NCBI GenBank assembly: GCA_036898135.1
Contig: CM072515.1
Span: 66,434,093-66,498,092 of the forward strand
Origin: Oncomelania hupensis
Taxonomy: Eukaryota > Mollusca > Gastropoda > Littorinimorpha > Pomatiopsidae
DNA length: 64,000 nucleotides
Direction: 5' to 3'
The notes under the pieces were generated by a model. That model saw nothing but the letters and a program-made list of their open reading frames with translations, was not told where the DNA came from and did no database searches. Within the stretch, counting starts at the first letter, position 1. Each line of letters starts with the position of its first letter. Positions 54,380-64,000 of this stretch are shown piece after piece. A program made the translations under genes and the position numbers.

Positions 54380-55807
54380 ATTTAAATTTATACGCCTAAC
54401 CTTTTACAAACCCTAGGCGTTTACAATGGCAAACATTAACACATTCAGACATACAATACAATCTGAGCAAACACAGCAGTTGAGTAATATGAAGAGGAAA
54501 GTTTACCAAGATGGAAGAGACGAGTTTTTAAAGAGGTTTTGAATGACAGCATAGCACTTTTGTTGTTGTTTATTCCTTTAAAGACCTTTGTGTGTGTAAT
54601 TAATCCCCACCCTCTCTACCACCATTTCCCCCTTCTTAATAAATATTTGTGTAGGCCGCTGTGACAGAAGATTGTGGGAGCATCTGTGTTTTGTTTGTTT
54701 CGCTTTCTTGTTTAGCTATTTATTTATTTTGTAGTATTCCCGCATGTTACATGCTAGTTATAATGATTCAGGATAAAATTATAGAATAATATAAAAGTCA
54801 TGTCAAGATATGACGTAAACATTAGTATGGTGTTGGTTATGTCAGTTTTCATCAGTACGACTTAAATTAATTGTTCTTATATAGCCCTTTTCCAGTTTAA
54901 GAGCTGCTCAAGTTCCAGTTAATATTATGATGAATGTGAGCAAGGTAATCACAACAGAGGGAAAGAAAGAGTATTAATAAAATGGAAAACATGAAAAAAG
55001 AGAGAGAAACAAACAAAAAGAAACGGAGACAGAGAATGTAAAAAGAATGAAAGACAAAAGTGTCATCACATCAAAGAATAACACTAAGCAAATCCACTCT
55101 TCACTTATACGTACATTTTTATTTTATTTATTTACGTACTTTCACTCTCTGTTCACCTTTTCTTGAGCGGATGAGGAAATACAAATATACACTAACTGTA
55201 CACTGCTTTCGTGTTATTAGCTTAAAATTACAAATAAAACAAGTTATTAAAAAAAATTCTATGTAATTTGTAAACTTTACTACACAGATCTTTTCAATGT
55301 GTATGCAAATAATAAATAACAAGGGAATATAAGAAGAAATAAATACATGAAATAAATTAATCAATGAATCCCCTAATGTATTTAATGTTATTTATTGTTT
55401 TTTCATAAATATAAGTTATTTATGTATTTTCACACTTTTATTTTCTTTCTCTTCATACTAGTCTTGGGAGAGTACAGCAACACTGAAGCAGTATTTTATC
55501 TGAAATTTTTAGTCATAGTCATACCAATATATGTTTTTGCAGCTGTATTCACATCTCCATAGAAGATCAAACCATAACTTGTGATAAAAAAAAATTCAAC
55601 GACAAAGCTGTGTGTTTCATATGGCCAAAGAAAATGTTACAAAAAATAATGTTTAGCTTTTCACCAATTCTTGTTGATGACGAAGAACTCTCATAGAATA
55701 CTGAGTGTACAGGTAAACAAACCCATATTGGAATACTGCATGATCCGATTGCCGCACACTGTTCATCACAATGTTACTAATAAATTTATCTTTTACTGGT
55801 TACTGTT
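54380..55807. other. no gene seen
   Basis: AT-rich sequence. A short repeat F piece (TATATAGCCCTTTTCCAG) lies at about 54875. Frames at 55060-55364 on both strands are AT-driven. Confidence 0.4.
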
Positions 55808-55822
55808 GTAATTTACACTAGT

Positions 55823-56518
55823 TGATTGATTGATTGATTGTTGCTTTAGGTCCAGCGGACTCTTCCGAGCCAAATCAGGACCGGACAACCCCCAATCCGC
55901 ATAAAAGATCTGCCGAAACAACCCTAGTGGGAAAATTGAATGCCCGCCACCGGCCAATCACTTTACAATAAAGACATCCCACGCAGGGGACGGCTGAGGC
56001 TTTACCCCAACAACTCGAACCCCCGATTACAAAAACAAAATAGAATACAAACATCATTATAAATCATCAACAAAACACATACATATAAAATGCCTATAGT
56101 GCTAAATAATAACATCATAGGAAGCCCTAGTGACCACCCGGCAGAAAGCGTCCAACACTCCCAAGCTGATCCAACAGACCTACACAAACAAGGAGTCTTG
56201 TCCAGGAAGAGTTTTCAAGAAAAAAGGTAGGTCATTGATTAAGCGAAGAAGAAGATAGTATAGCAGAGTGATAGGACAGAGCAGGAATGGGAAAGAGCAA
56301 ATGAGGAAGACAGCGACAGTGGGAATTTAAAGCACTAAATTTCCAGAAAGTGGGGATACTATTTATACTGAAACCCCCGGCACTCCAACGGGGGTACTAT
56401 TGCCGCAGTGAATCAGTCGTGCCTACAAAGTCAAGACAGGTTTTCAACTGGGGCTTTCACTTTTCCCTTTATAGGTTAGAACAATCTACAGTGGCAAGAT
56501 TGCTCATGACCCCAAGGG
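55823..56518 (-). mobile_element. RepA copy 5, extended form with 15-bp TSD
   Basis: 696 bp between exact 15-bp duplications GTAATTTACACTAGT (55808-55822 and 56519-56533). It has about 120 bp beyond the usual RepA 5' end, containing CTATAAAGGG on the sense strand, and the tail is (TCAA)n rather than (TAATG)n. The 60-codon frame is at 56002-56187. Confidence 0.9.
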
Positions 56519-56559
56519 GTAATTTACACTAGTGAAAACATGTGATTATTGATTGAGTG

Positions 56560-57011
56560 AATAACAATAATAACATTTTTTTTAAAAACTAACTGATAAA
56601 ATATTTTAGCGCTCATTATGCTGATTTCCTCAACAATCAGTACGTTGGTTGTTAATAATTTGTTGCATTTTGAACGTACATCCGAGACAGCCTCATCTTT
56701 AATGTATCTCCCATCCCTGCCCACCGATGCAAATTTCGCCATTGGCATTGGCCTATTGTGATTTCAACTGTGTTGCTGCTATTCCCATTTGAAACAGTAA
56801 CAGCAACTTTCTTTCTTATTTTACCAAGAACCATTACACTTCCCCGCACAAGAAATGTTTTGACACTGCCTGCTTGACCTAAAACGGCCACTTTTGGCCC
56901 AGAAACTATCCGATCGAAGGCATTTTTCTGACACTGCAATGCTGGAGTGAAAGCCATGCGGTTGTAACGAATGAGGAATAATTTCCCTTTTAGTCTGGGC
57001 AGAACTCGCAT
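56560..57011 (-). pseudogene. PIF1/Helitron-like helicase fragment
   Basis: The minus-strand frame from about 57011 reads LQCQKNAFDRIVSGPKVAVL then GQAGSVKTFLVR, the Walker A box of PIF1-like helicases with the usual GSGKT changed to GSVKT, then KKVAVTVSNG and LHRWAGMGD. A frameshift near 56700 leads into VLIVEEISIMSAKIFYQL, the Walker B region (usually DEISM). PIF1-like helicases unwind DNA; in animal genomes such fragments mostly come from Helitrons. Only the first two helicase motifs remain, and no Helitron end was identified. Confidence 0.75.
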
Positions 57012-57227
57012 TTCCGTGAAGCTATTACGAAAAATGCCACTTTTTTGACAATTTTACCGAAATTGAACGGGTTTGAAAATAGACAGGGCATATTTCTTCT
57101 TTTGTTTGTTTGCGTGAATCACTGCTGAAATGAATGAGTTGCCTTCTTTGAGGAGAACTCTTCTAGTTTGTTCATATAGATTTGAAAACTGCGATGACCC
57201 GCAAGTTCCTCTTGGTTCTGTTTGGGA

Positions 57228-57370
57228 CCTTGTATTATAGATAACCAAAGAGAGACGCGTCACAGGCATAGGCGCTCGCGTGTCCTGATACAAGCGCCTG
57301 TGATTTGTGCAGTCGCGCACTCACCCGTCTAGAACACCCGCGTCAAGACCTTTAAAGTCCGTGAGATGAA
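57228..57370 (-). repeat. repeat F piece (inverted relative to 52035-52255)
   Basis: CTTGTATTATAGATAACCAA through CGCGTCACAGGCATAGGCGC and TGATACAAGCGCCTGTG recur inverted at 52180-52256. It ends near AAGACCTTTAAAG, as does the copy at 34463-34680. Confidence 0.55.
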
Positions 57371-57715
57371 ATGCGAGCGTACCCATATCAGACCTCGATT
57401 TACACTCTCATCTGACAATGCTTTAGGTGTTGTCATAACACCTTCATCAGTTGGAATGACGTGGGGTACATTTCAGGCCTGGCAGCTGCAGGAAAGGCAG
57501 TATTGTTGGGTGAGTATGCAATTCTCACAAAAAATGTATTAAACTTTCTTGCCCCTATGTTACCACTGTTACAGTGTTTGCAGAAAGCCAGCTGATAGTC
57601 CAGTAGGGTATATCTAGATCGATGAAGACCCATATCTTACTGAACATGCGCTTACTGAAACGTGTAACTGTGTATTGATGGACTGAAGTTGCTGTTCTTT
57701 TAACGAAAAAGTATA

Positions 57716-59755
57716 TCCTATCCTATCCTATCCTATCCTATCCTATCCTATCCTATCCCGTAACTCGGAAGCCGTTGGGGCACCACACAGTCATGATCGT
57801 GTAACCAGCGCACTCCATCTTTCTCTGTCCTCAGCAGCCCTCGTGGCTTCGCTCAGAGTGAAGCCAGTCCATTCTCCAATGTTGTCCTCCCAACAATTTT
57901 TATGTCTCCCTCTTCTTCTGCCTCCTTGTACCGTGCCGTGTAGGATAGTCTTTGCAAGGTCTGATGCTATGGTTACGTGGCCATATCATCTGAGGTTCCG
58001 TTTCTTCATCACTGTGAGCATGTCATCGTGTTGTCCAATGGCTTGTGTGATGCTCTGTCGGACTTCGTCGTTGGTGATGTGCTGGGTATAGAAAATGCCC
58101 AGAAGTTTTCTGTAGCACCTCATCTCCATGCTTTGTGTTCTTCGTTGTAGATCTGCTGTGAGGGTCCACGATTCGCTAGCGGAGAGGAAGATGGAGATGA
58201 CAAGGGAGCGCAGCAGCCTTACCTTGGAGTGAAGACTGATGGTTCCGTCTTTCCAAATGGGCTTCAACCTTGTCAGGGTAGCAGTTGTTCGTGCTATTCT
58301 GGAGAGGACTTCCTGTCAGGACCCAATGTCTGATACAATAGCTCCTAAGCATTATATTTAAAACTATGCACCGTGTTGAGGGATTGGCCTTGGACTTTGA
58401 TGTCCGTGTTGATGCCATTGGTGTTGCTGGTCATCATTTTGATCTTCCCTATACTAATTGCCATTCCCAAAGGCTCTAGAGGTGGTTTCAAGGTTCTGTA
58501 CTAGCTGTTCAAGTGCTTCTCCAGCCATTCCATCAAAGTCAGTCGCAAAACGGAGATTGGTGATTGCTCTACCCCCAATGCTGACTGTGATCTGCAAGAG
58601 TGTTAAAAAGAGTGAGCAACCTTGACGCATGCCCATTGTTGTTCTGAACCAGTTCCCGATGGTGCTGTTGTGAAGGACTGCACTGGTAGCCTTATCATAC
58701 AGGCTTTTGATGACTTCAATAATGTTAGGACTGATGTTGTACACTCTCATGGTCACCCTCAGAGCTGCATGCCAGACTCGGTTAAACACTTTCTTGAAGT
58801 CTACAAACACATGATATAGATGTTGTTGGTGCTGAAGGAATTTCTCGCAGATTATTCTGAGGTTGAAAATCTGTTCAGTGGTATTTTGCCCTGCTTGCTC
58901 TTCAGCTATGATTTGTTCAACTCGGGGTTTCAACCTGTTGAGCATTGTTTTCAGGAAGACCTTGCTGGGATGGCTGATGAGGCTGATGGTGCGGTAATTT
59001 TTACACTCCTGAAGGTTACCTTTTTTGGGAAGAGTGGTAACAAGCGACTGGGTCCAAGGTGCAGGTCACTCCCCACTCTGTCAGATCTTGTTACAGATAA
59101 TGGTGAGGGCATCAATCATCGCTTCTCCTCTTGCTTGAAACAATTCTGCGGGTATGTTGTCCACTCCCGCTGACTTTTTCTTCTTCAGTGATTGCACTGC
59201 TGCCTCGACTTTTTCTCGGAGAATTGAGAGACGTTTTGTTTCTTCTCTGTTCTGGGAACATGCTAGAACTGATGGGTCTTCGCTTGGTGTATGGTTGTAA
59301 TGGTCAGAGCAATACTCTGTCCATCTATCCAAGACTTCTTGCTCTTCTGTAAGGCATATATGCCAGACTGGCTTTGGATCGTGGAGATCTTGGGCTGTTT
59401 AACACTTGTCAGCCGCTTCAAAGTCTGGTAGGCTTTGTTGCTGTTGTTCTTGTACTTTGTTCAGATTGTTCTCTATTTCCTGGCATTGATCTTCTATCCA
59501 GTTCTCCTTTGCTTAGCGCATGCCTTTTCGGATGTCATTGTTGACTTTTCGGTAGGCATCAGCTTCCTGTGAGGTGTTCTTGTTCTTATTCATCTCTCTT
59601 AGTTTATCACACGGTCCAAAAATTCAGGTGTGATCCACGGTTTCTTCTTTGGGCGGTGCTTGCCAAGGATCTCAGTGGCGGTATCTGTCACAGCTGAGTT
59701 AAAGATGGTGGTCATGATGTTGACATCTACTTCACCATCTCCTAAACTGAGACAC
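57716..59755 (-). pseudogene. LINE-R copy 5, longest but decayed
   Basis: Runs on the minus strand from the linker segment (TTFNSAVTD-like at about 59700 and WTEYCSDHYNHTPSEDPSVL at 59080-59332) through RT (KFLQHQQHLYHVFVDFKKVF, MGMRQGC, SIGGRAITNLRFATDFDGM with the ADD changed to ATD) to the C-terminal HITNDEVRQSITQAIGQHDD and a (GGATA)n tail at 57716-57758. Frames are broken by many indels. It is the only copy spanning linker to tail. Confidence 0.8.
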
Positions 59756-59773
59756 CATCACGAGATCGTAGTC

Positions 59774-59876
59774 ACTTTTGCAGGCCTAATTGGACGCCCC
59801 TGCCTATTTGGACGCCGGCGTCCAATTGGGTCTGACATAGAAGCCTAATTGGACGCCCCCTGCCTAACTGGACGCC
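59774..59876. repeat. cluster of TTGGACGCC motifs
   Basis: CTAATTGGACGCCCC-type motifs occur four times in direct and once in inverted orientation (GGCGTCCAATTGGG) within about 100 bp. Function unknown. Confidence 0.6.
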
Positions 59877-59907
59877 CCAAATATAAATCGTTGTATGTAT
59901 GTAATAT

Positions 59908-59933
59908 TATCCCTATGTATGTATGTATGTATG

Positions 59934-59964
<31 letters not shown>
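59908..59964. repeat. (GTAT)n microsatellite
   Basis: Perfect GTAT repeat flanked by AATATTATNCCTAT on both sides. Confidence 0.95.
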
Positions 59965-60204
59965 TATTATACCTATATAATAAACAACTGGGAAATGGCG
60001 CTCAAATGCTAATGTTCTGTAATGTAATTGATTCGAACCAATAGAGATGAGGCTATTTGATGATATTCCACCAAGCAGACATGCAATAATGTCTTGAAAG
60101 CTCTTTAACAGTGCCCTTAGTACACAAATGAACTTGTCTGTAAAATACGCTGCTGCCTTCGACGGTAACGCGTTAACAGTTGCCACTGACACGTTGGTGG
60201 ATGA

Positions 60205-60206
<2 letters not shown>

Positions 60207-60284
<78 letters not shown>
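60207..60284. repeat. (ATT)n microsatellite
   Basis: Near-perfect ATT repeat of about 78 bp. Confidence 0.95.
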
Positions 60285-60410
60285 AGTCATCTGCAACATT
60301 TTCACTTCAATCTTGGAGTCTCTGTGACAGTCTGTGGGATGAAAAAAAAAAGCATGCTGCAATATGATGATGATGAAGATGATCTGTTATTTAAAGTCCT
60401 TCGATGTGTT

Positions 60411-60987
60411 TTCCCCGTTGGGGTGCCGGGGGTTTCAGTATAAATAGTATCCCCACTTTCTGGAAATTTAGTGGCTTTAAATTCCCACTGTCACTGTCTT
60501 TCTCATTTGCTCTTTCTCATTCCTGCTCTGTTCTATCAATCTGCTATACTATCGTCTTCTTCGCTAGACCAGTCTCCTACCTTTTTTCTTGAAAACTCTT
60601 CCGGGACAAGACTCCTTATTTGTTTATGAAGTCTGTTGGATCAGCTTGGGAATATTGGACGCTTTCTGCCCAGTGGTCACTAGGGCTTCCTATGATTTTA
60701 TTATTTAGCAATGTAGGCATTTTATATGTATGTGTTTTGTTGATAATTTATAATGATGTTTGTATTCTATTTTGTTTTTGTAAACGGGGGTTCGATAAGT
60801 TGGGGTGAAGCCTCAGCCGTCCCCTGCGTGGGATGTCTTTATTGTAAAGTGACTGGCTGGTGGAGGGCATTCAGTTTTCCCACTAGGGTTGTTTCAGCAG
60901 ATCTTTTATGCGGATTGGGGGTTGTCCGGTCCTGATTTGGCTCGGAAGAGTCCGCTGGACCTAAAGCGACAATTATGTAATGTAATG
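60411..60987 (+). mobile_element. RepA copy 6 (full-length type), with TSD
   Basis: 577 bp between exact 11-bp duplications TTCGATGTGTT (60400-60410 and 60988-60998). The sense strand begins TTCCCCGTTGGGGTGCC and has TATAAATAG near 60440. The 60-codon frame at 60620-60808 encodes SVGSAWEYWTLSAQWSLG, a hydrophobic segment and KRGFDKLG with the usual stop. The tail is (TAATG)n. Its 5' end agrees with copies 3 and 4. Confidence 0.9.
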
Positions 60988-61295
60988 TTCGATGTGTTAG
61001 ACCTATATAGGACTGATCTTGTATTATTACGGAAAGGTGCAGAGAACAGGAACCTAGCCCAAAACACATATTACTTTTTGCTAAAAACTATAACCCCAAG
61101 ACATATACATATACCCAGAAAAACAGTCACACGCATATATGTATTCAGTTGATATTAAATTACACCACCATTACGTAATGTTATCATATAAGACGACGAG
61201 GGGGGAAAAAACTTCGAAAAGAAGACTCTAATTATTATTGGTTCTAGAGCAGGGGTACCCACACTTTTTTAGCATGCGATCTACTTATAAAATAT

Positions 61296-61661
61296 ATATA
61301 GTGCCGCACTGTTTCAAAAGGTGTTTTTTTTTTTTTTTAGAGAGGTGCCGCACTGTTTCAAAAGGTGTTTTTTTTTTTAGAGAGAGTTGAAAGTAGAGAG
61401 AGCTGTTGTATTAGAGTTGAGAAAGTTGTAAAAAGTGGAAAGTTGATAGTTGAGAATTGTAGAGTGGAAAAAGCGATTGAACGATTGTATGCAGTTGTTG
61501 ATGAGTGCTGAATAAAAGTGGAAAACTTCATACGACGACTCCAGCCTTGTTGATGATTGAACGGGTTGCGTGGATAAACGAATCTGAGTTACACCTATCA
61601 GGATTTCAAGCATCGGGGCTGAATCAAATACTGATAGAGAAAAACAACATCGAGTGTAACA
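61296..61661 (+). mobile_element. LTR-B copy 3, 5'-truncated
   Basis: Shares GTGCCGCACTGTTTCAAAA, an AATAAA near 61511, and the 3' end GCATCGGGGCTGAATCAAAT ... GAGTGTAACA with the other two copies. A 40-bp local duplication (GTGCCGCACTG...TTTAGAGAG) lies at its start. No internal region follows. Confidence 0.75.
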
Positions 61662-61664
61662 AAG

Positions 61665-62629
61665 GCAAAGAAAGAACTGGGCAGAATGATGATGTCAAAA
61701 CATGGACGGCGCTGGGCATGGCATGTCAACGCCTCCTGACAACAACAACATACAGACTGAAGCGGCAACAGCAGCCCTCATGTCTCTCCAAACGGCCCGA
61801 CAGGCTGGGGGATTAGATAGCTCCATAATAGCACAGTATATAAGACAGAGACTGCAACAATACGTCTAAATTTTTTTATTACTGTCTTTTTTTTTTCTTC
61901 AGTTTGTTTTATCCCGACAAGGTTTACAAGTTGACAATATTTATGTTCATTGGATGGCATTTGTGAATAATAAAAATAAATAAAACTGTCACGTCCACTA
62001 CCTCAACAATGGGTATACAAGTGTGTGCTTATCACACGAGAAACAACCACCCCAAAAACTAACACCTAAAATACCGGAGGGAACAATTAAGCCTACAGCA
62101 GTTTTATTCACACAAAACCAAACTAACCTATATATTTATATAATTATTTAACCCACCCGTATAACCCCAAATCACATATAACCATAATGAAAACAACACA
62201 ACTGGTAAACAAGCAATAATAATAAAAAAATATAATTTTTTTAATCCTTTCTTTCTCACAACCTATACCATTTTGCAAAATGGCTGCAGAATTATTAATT
62301 ATTTCACTAATGATTTGCACAAGATATTAACTATACACAATGCTTAGTAGTATCGTAAATATTGTAACTTTTCCCCAATATTTATCAATGGCTACAAATT
62401 ATAGAAGAGAAAATACCATTCCTACTTAACTAACTATGCATGTGGCTTGATACAACTGGCAAATGAAATATTTTGACAACTGGCACCTGACGGATTTTGA
62501 CAACTGGCAACTGACATATTTTTAGTTTTATTTTTTTATTTTAATTTTTTAAAGCAAATTTCCAAGGGAATAAGAAACAGACCTTTCCGTTACGGACTTT
62601 TTAAATTAGAGTGCCGCTGGAGGGCGGTC
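61665..62629. other. no gene seen
   Basis: AT-rich. Contains a local repeat of TTTTGACAACTGGCA-type units at 62470-62520. No ORF of note. Confidence 0.4.
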
Positions 62630-62826
62630 GGAGGGGCCGGGTAGCTCAGTTGGTAAGAGCGTCTTGCTAGTAACCGAAAGGTCGCTGGTTCGAATCCCGG
62701 ATTGGTCAACGTGTGATCATATTATTTTCCCCTTTACCAACAACTGGCCCGCTGGTGTCAGTATAAATCGGTCCAGTAGTCACCTATATGCGAAAGTGTC
62801 GTGTGACTATAATCTACAAACAAACA
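62630..62826 (+). repeat. SINE-T, tRNA-Thr-like head, with TSD
   Basis: 197 bp between 9-bp duplications AGGGCGGTC (62621-62629 and 62827-62835). The head GGCCGGGTAGCTCAGTTGGT carries a standard A box, the anticodon loop position reads CTAGTAA (AGT, threonine-like), and the B box is GGTTCGAATCC. The acceptor stem can pair with several G-U pairs, but the anticodon and T stems have mismatches, and a body with an ACAAACAAAC tail follows. It is therefore a SINE rather than a functional tRNA gene. Confidence 0.75.
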
Positions 62827-62835
62827 AGGGCGGTC

Positions 62836-64000
62836 AGCGAGATGCGCAGTTCCCTCAGATGCTCAGAATTAGTTGAGGTGCCAGGTTGTAAAGAAGGCTC
62901 CCGCGCATGTGTTGTTATTGTCAAGGCCCACGCCACGACACACACAGCGTGGATGGTACAGTGGTGGTGGAGATGCCAGTACCAGTACACTTAAGACATA
63001 CAACACAGTAAATTATAGCATTATTAACCAACCAACATCGGAAAAATGCCCACGTACTCTTCTGCATCCTTGTGCACGTTGCTACCCTTCTCGGTTCGAT
63101 TTATTATCGAGCTCATTCACAAATTACCTCCCTTTATCATAATTGTAATGAACTTTCCTAAATAATTTCATTTATTGTAATTGGAACCAATTAAATTGTA
63201 ATTTATGAATTATTTCCTCTCGCCAAAATTTGCTCAATACAAACTTGAACGTATAGTTACGTTTGTGGTACATGTCAGTGAAAGTATAATTTTACGGTCA
63301 TGACCGCCGACGAACGTCTCTATAACGACGTTAGTTAAACCCGAATGTAAGCGTCTGTGGTGAAAGGCTAAATCGGATGTCAAACGACAAAACGGGTTTT
63401 CCCGTTTGTGACGTAGAGAAGGACATCACGATGGGTCAATATGAGCTGTTCTTGGTATGGAATTTCCCCCAGTCACAAGATACATGGGTATTAGCATGCA
63501 CTGACAGCTATTAGGCCTACAAAAAGCAAGGGATCAAGTTCTCTCAAGATCAAAGGGTTTGTAAAATAGAAATAGAAATTCCGTTGCGTTTTCCGGTGTA
63601 CAGAAAATACGAAAAGAGCGAAAAGGACAGCGAAAACAGCGAAAAGGGGAACCAAAAGAGCAAAAACAAGCGAAAAGGACCCCAAAATAGCAAACAGAAG
63701 CCTAATTATGCTCCACACGTATTAAAAGAAGCGGTTAAATGAAGAATTATTGATTAATTATGAAAAATTTGCTCGATCGATTCGGGGATTTCCCTTTGTA
63801 ATGGAGCCCATCGATCCAAGACCAGCGAAAAAAGGAATGTAAAGCGCGAAAAGGGGATTAAAAAAGCAAAAATGACACGTAATAAGCTAAATGGAATAAA
63901 AAGGCTTTCAGTGAATATCAAAACATGGTTTTAATTGGAACATTGGATTGCATATCACTGATAAATCAGCTTGATGCGTCAGATTTGGAGGCAAAGTATG
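62836..64000. other. no gene seen; purine-rich degenerate repeat
   Basis: Between 63605 and 63860 the motif GCGAAAAG recurs irregularly (for example 63616, 63640, 63671, 63847), giving a purine-rich strand. No ORF above 90 codons resembles a gene. Confidence 0.4.

Noticed and set aside
62636..62708. Possible tRNA-Thr(AGT) gene
   Set aside because: Anticodon and T stems have mismatches, and the unit is bounded by 9-bp target duplications together with a 3' body.

Overview
This is a eukaryotic window, almost certainly from an animal. It holds one recognisable host gene split by spliced introns, and the rest is mostly transposable elements and microsatellites. The mix (many tRNA-headed SINEs, RTE-like and L2/CR1-like LINEs, hAT elements, abundant GATA, GA, CA and AAT repeats, TTAGGG-type hexamers) suggests a marine invertebrate. 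I lean to a mollusc, but that is inference, since no rRNA or mitochondrial marker is present.

Host gene (about 2.8-11.5 kb, minus strand). Five exons of an ecto-5'-nucleotidase (CD73/NT5E family) run from a signal peptide at 11476 to 2774. They encode the metallophosphatase domain with all six expected metal ligands. The C-terminal substrate-binding half is not in the window and should lie beyond the left edge. Its introns hold a solo LTR, SINEs, dead LINEs and paired MITE-like units with telomere-like repeats. A 5'-truncated L2/CR1-type LINE with an open reverse transcriptase frame occupies 1-2.4 kb on the same strand, downstream of exon 5.

Region 12-25 kb: microsatellites, a fold-back hAT element with a duplicated terminus, a hAT MITE with perfect 8-bp target duplications, retroelement ORF relics, a tandemly duplicated segment of unknown origin, an LTR copy, and several LINE and SINE fragments.

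Region 25.1-34.2 kb: a young, almost complete LTR retrotransposon (1608-bp LTRs differing at three positions that I could see) lies inside an older 575-bp retroposon called RepA here. Its gag and pol are Ty3/gypsy-like, but the domain order is Gag, protease, INTEGRASE, reverse transcriptase, RNase H. That is the Ty1/copia-like order known from the Gmr1 group of Ty3/gypsy elements. It is one of the two most notable objects in the window.

Region 34-64 kb: more RepA copies (six in all, most with exact 11-15 bp target duplications), a SINE whose head fuses a tRNA-like 5' half to a 5S rRNA-like promoter (38.7-39.0 kb, exact 14-bp target duplications), three other tRNA-headed SINE families, a CR1-type ORF1 relic with an SGNH-hydrolase-like part, a hAT element with a partial transposase, a PIF1/Helitron-like helicase relic, and LINE fragments. 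No other host protein gene could be supported.
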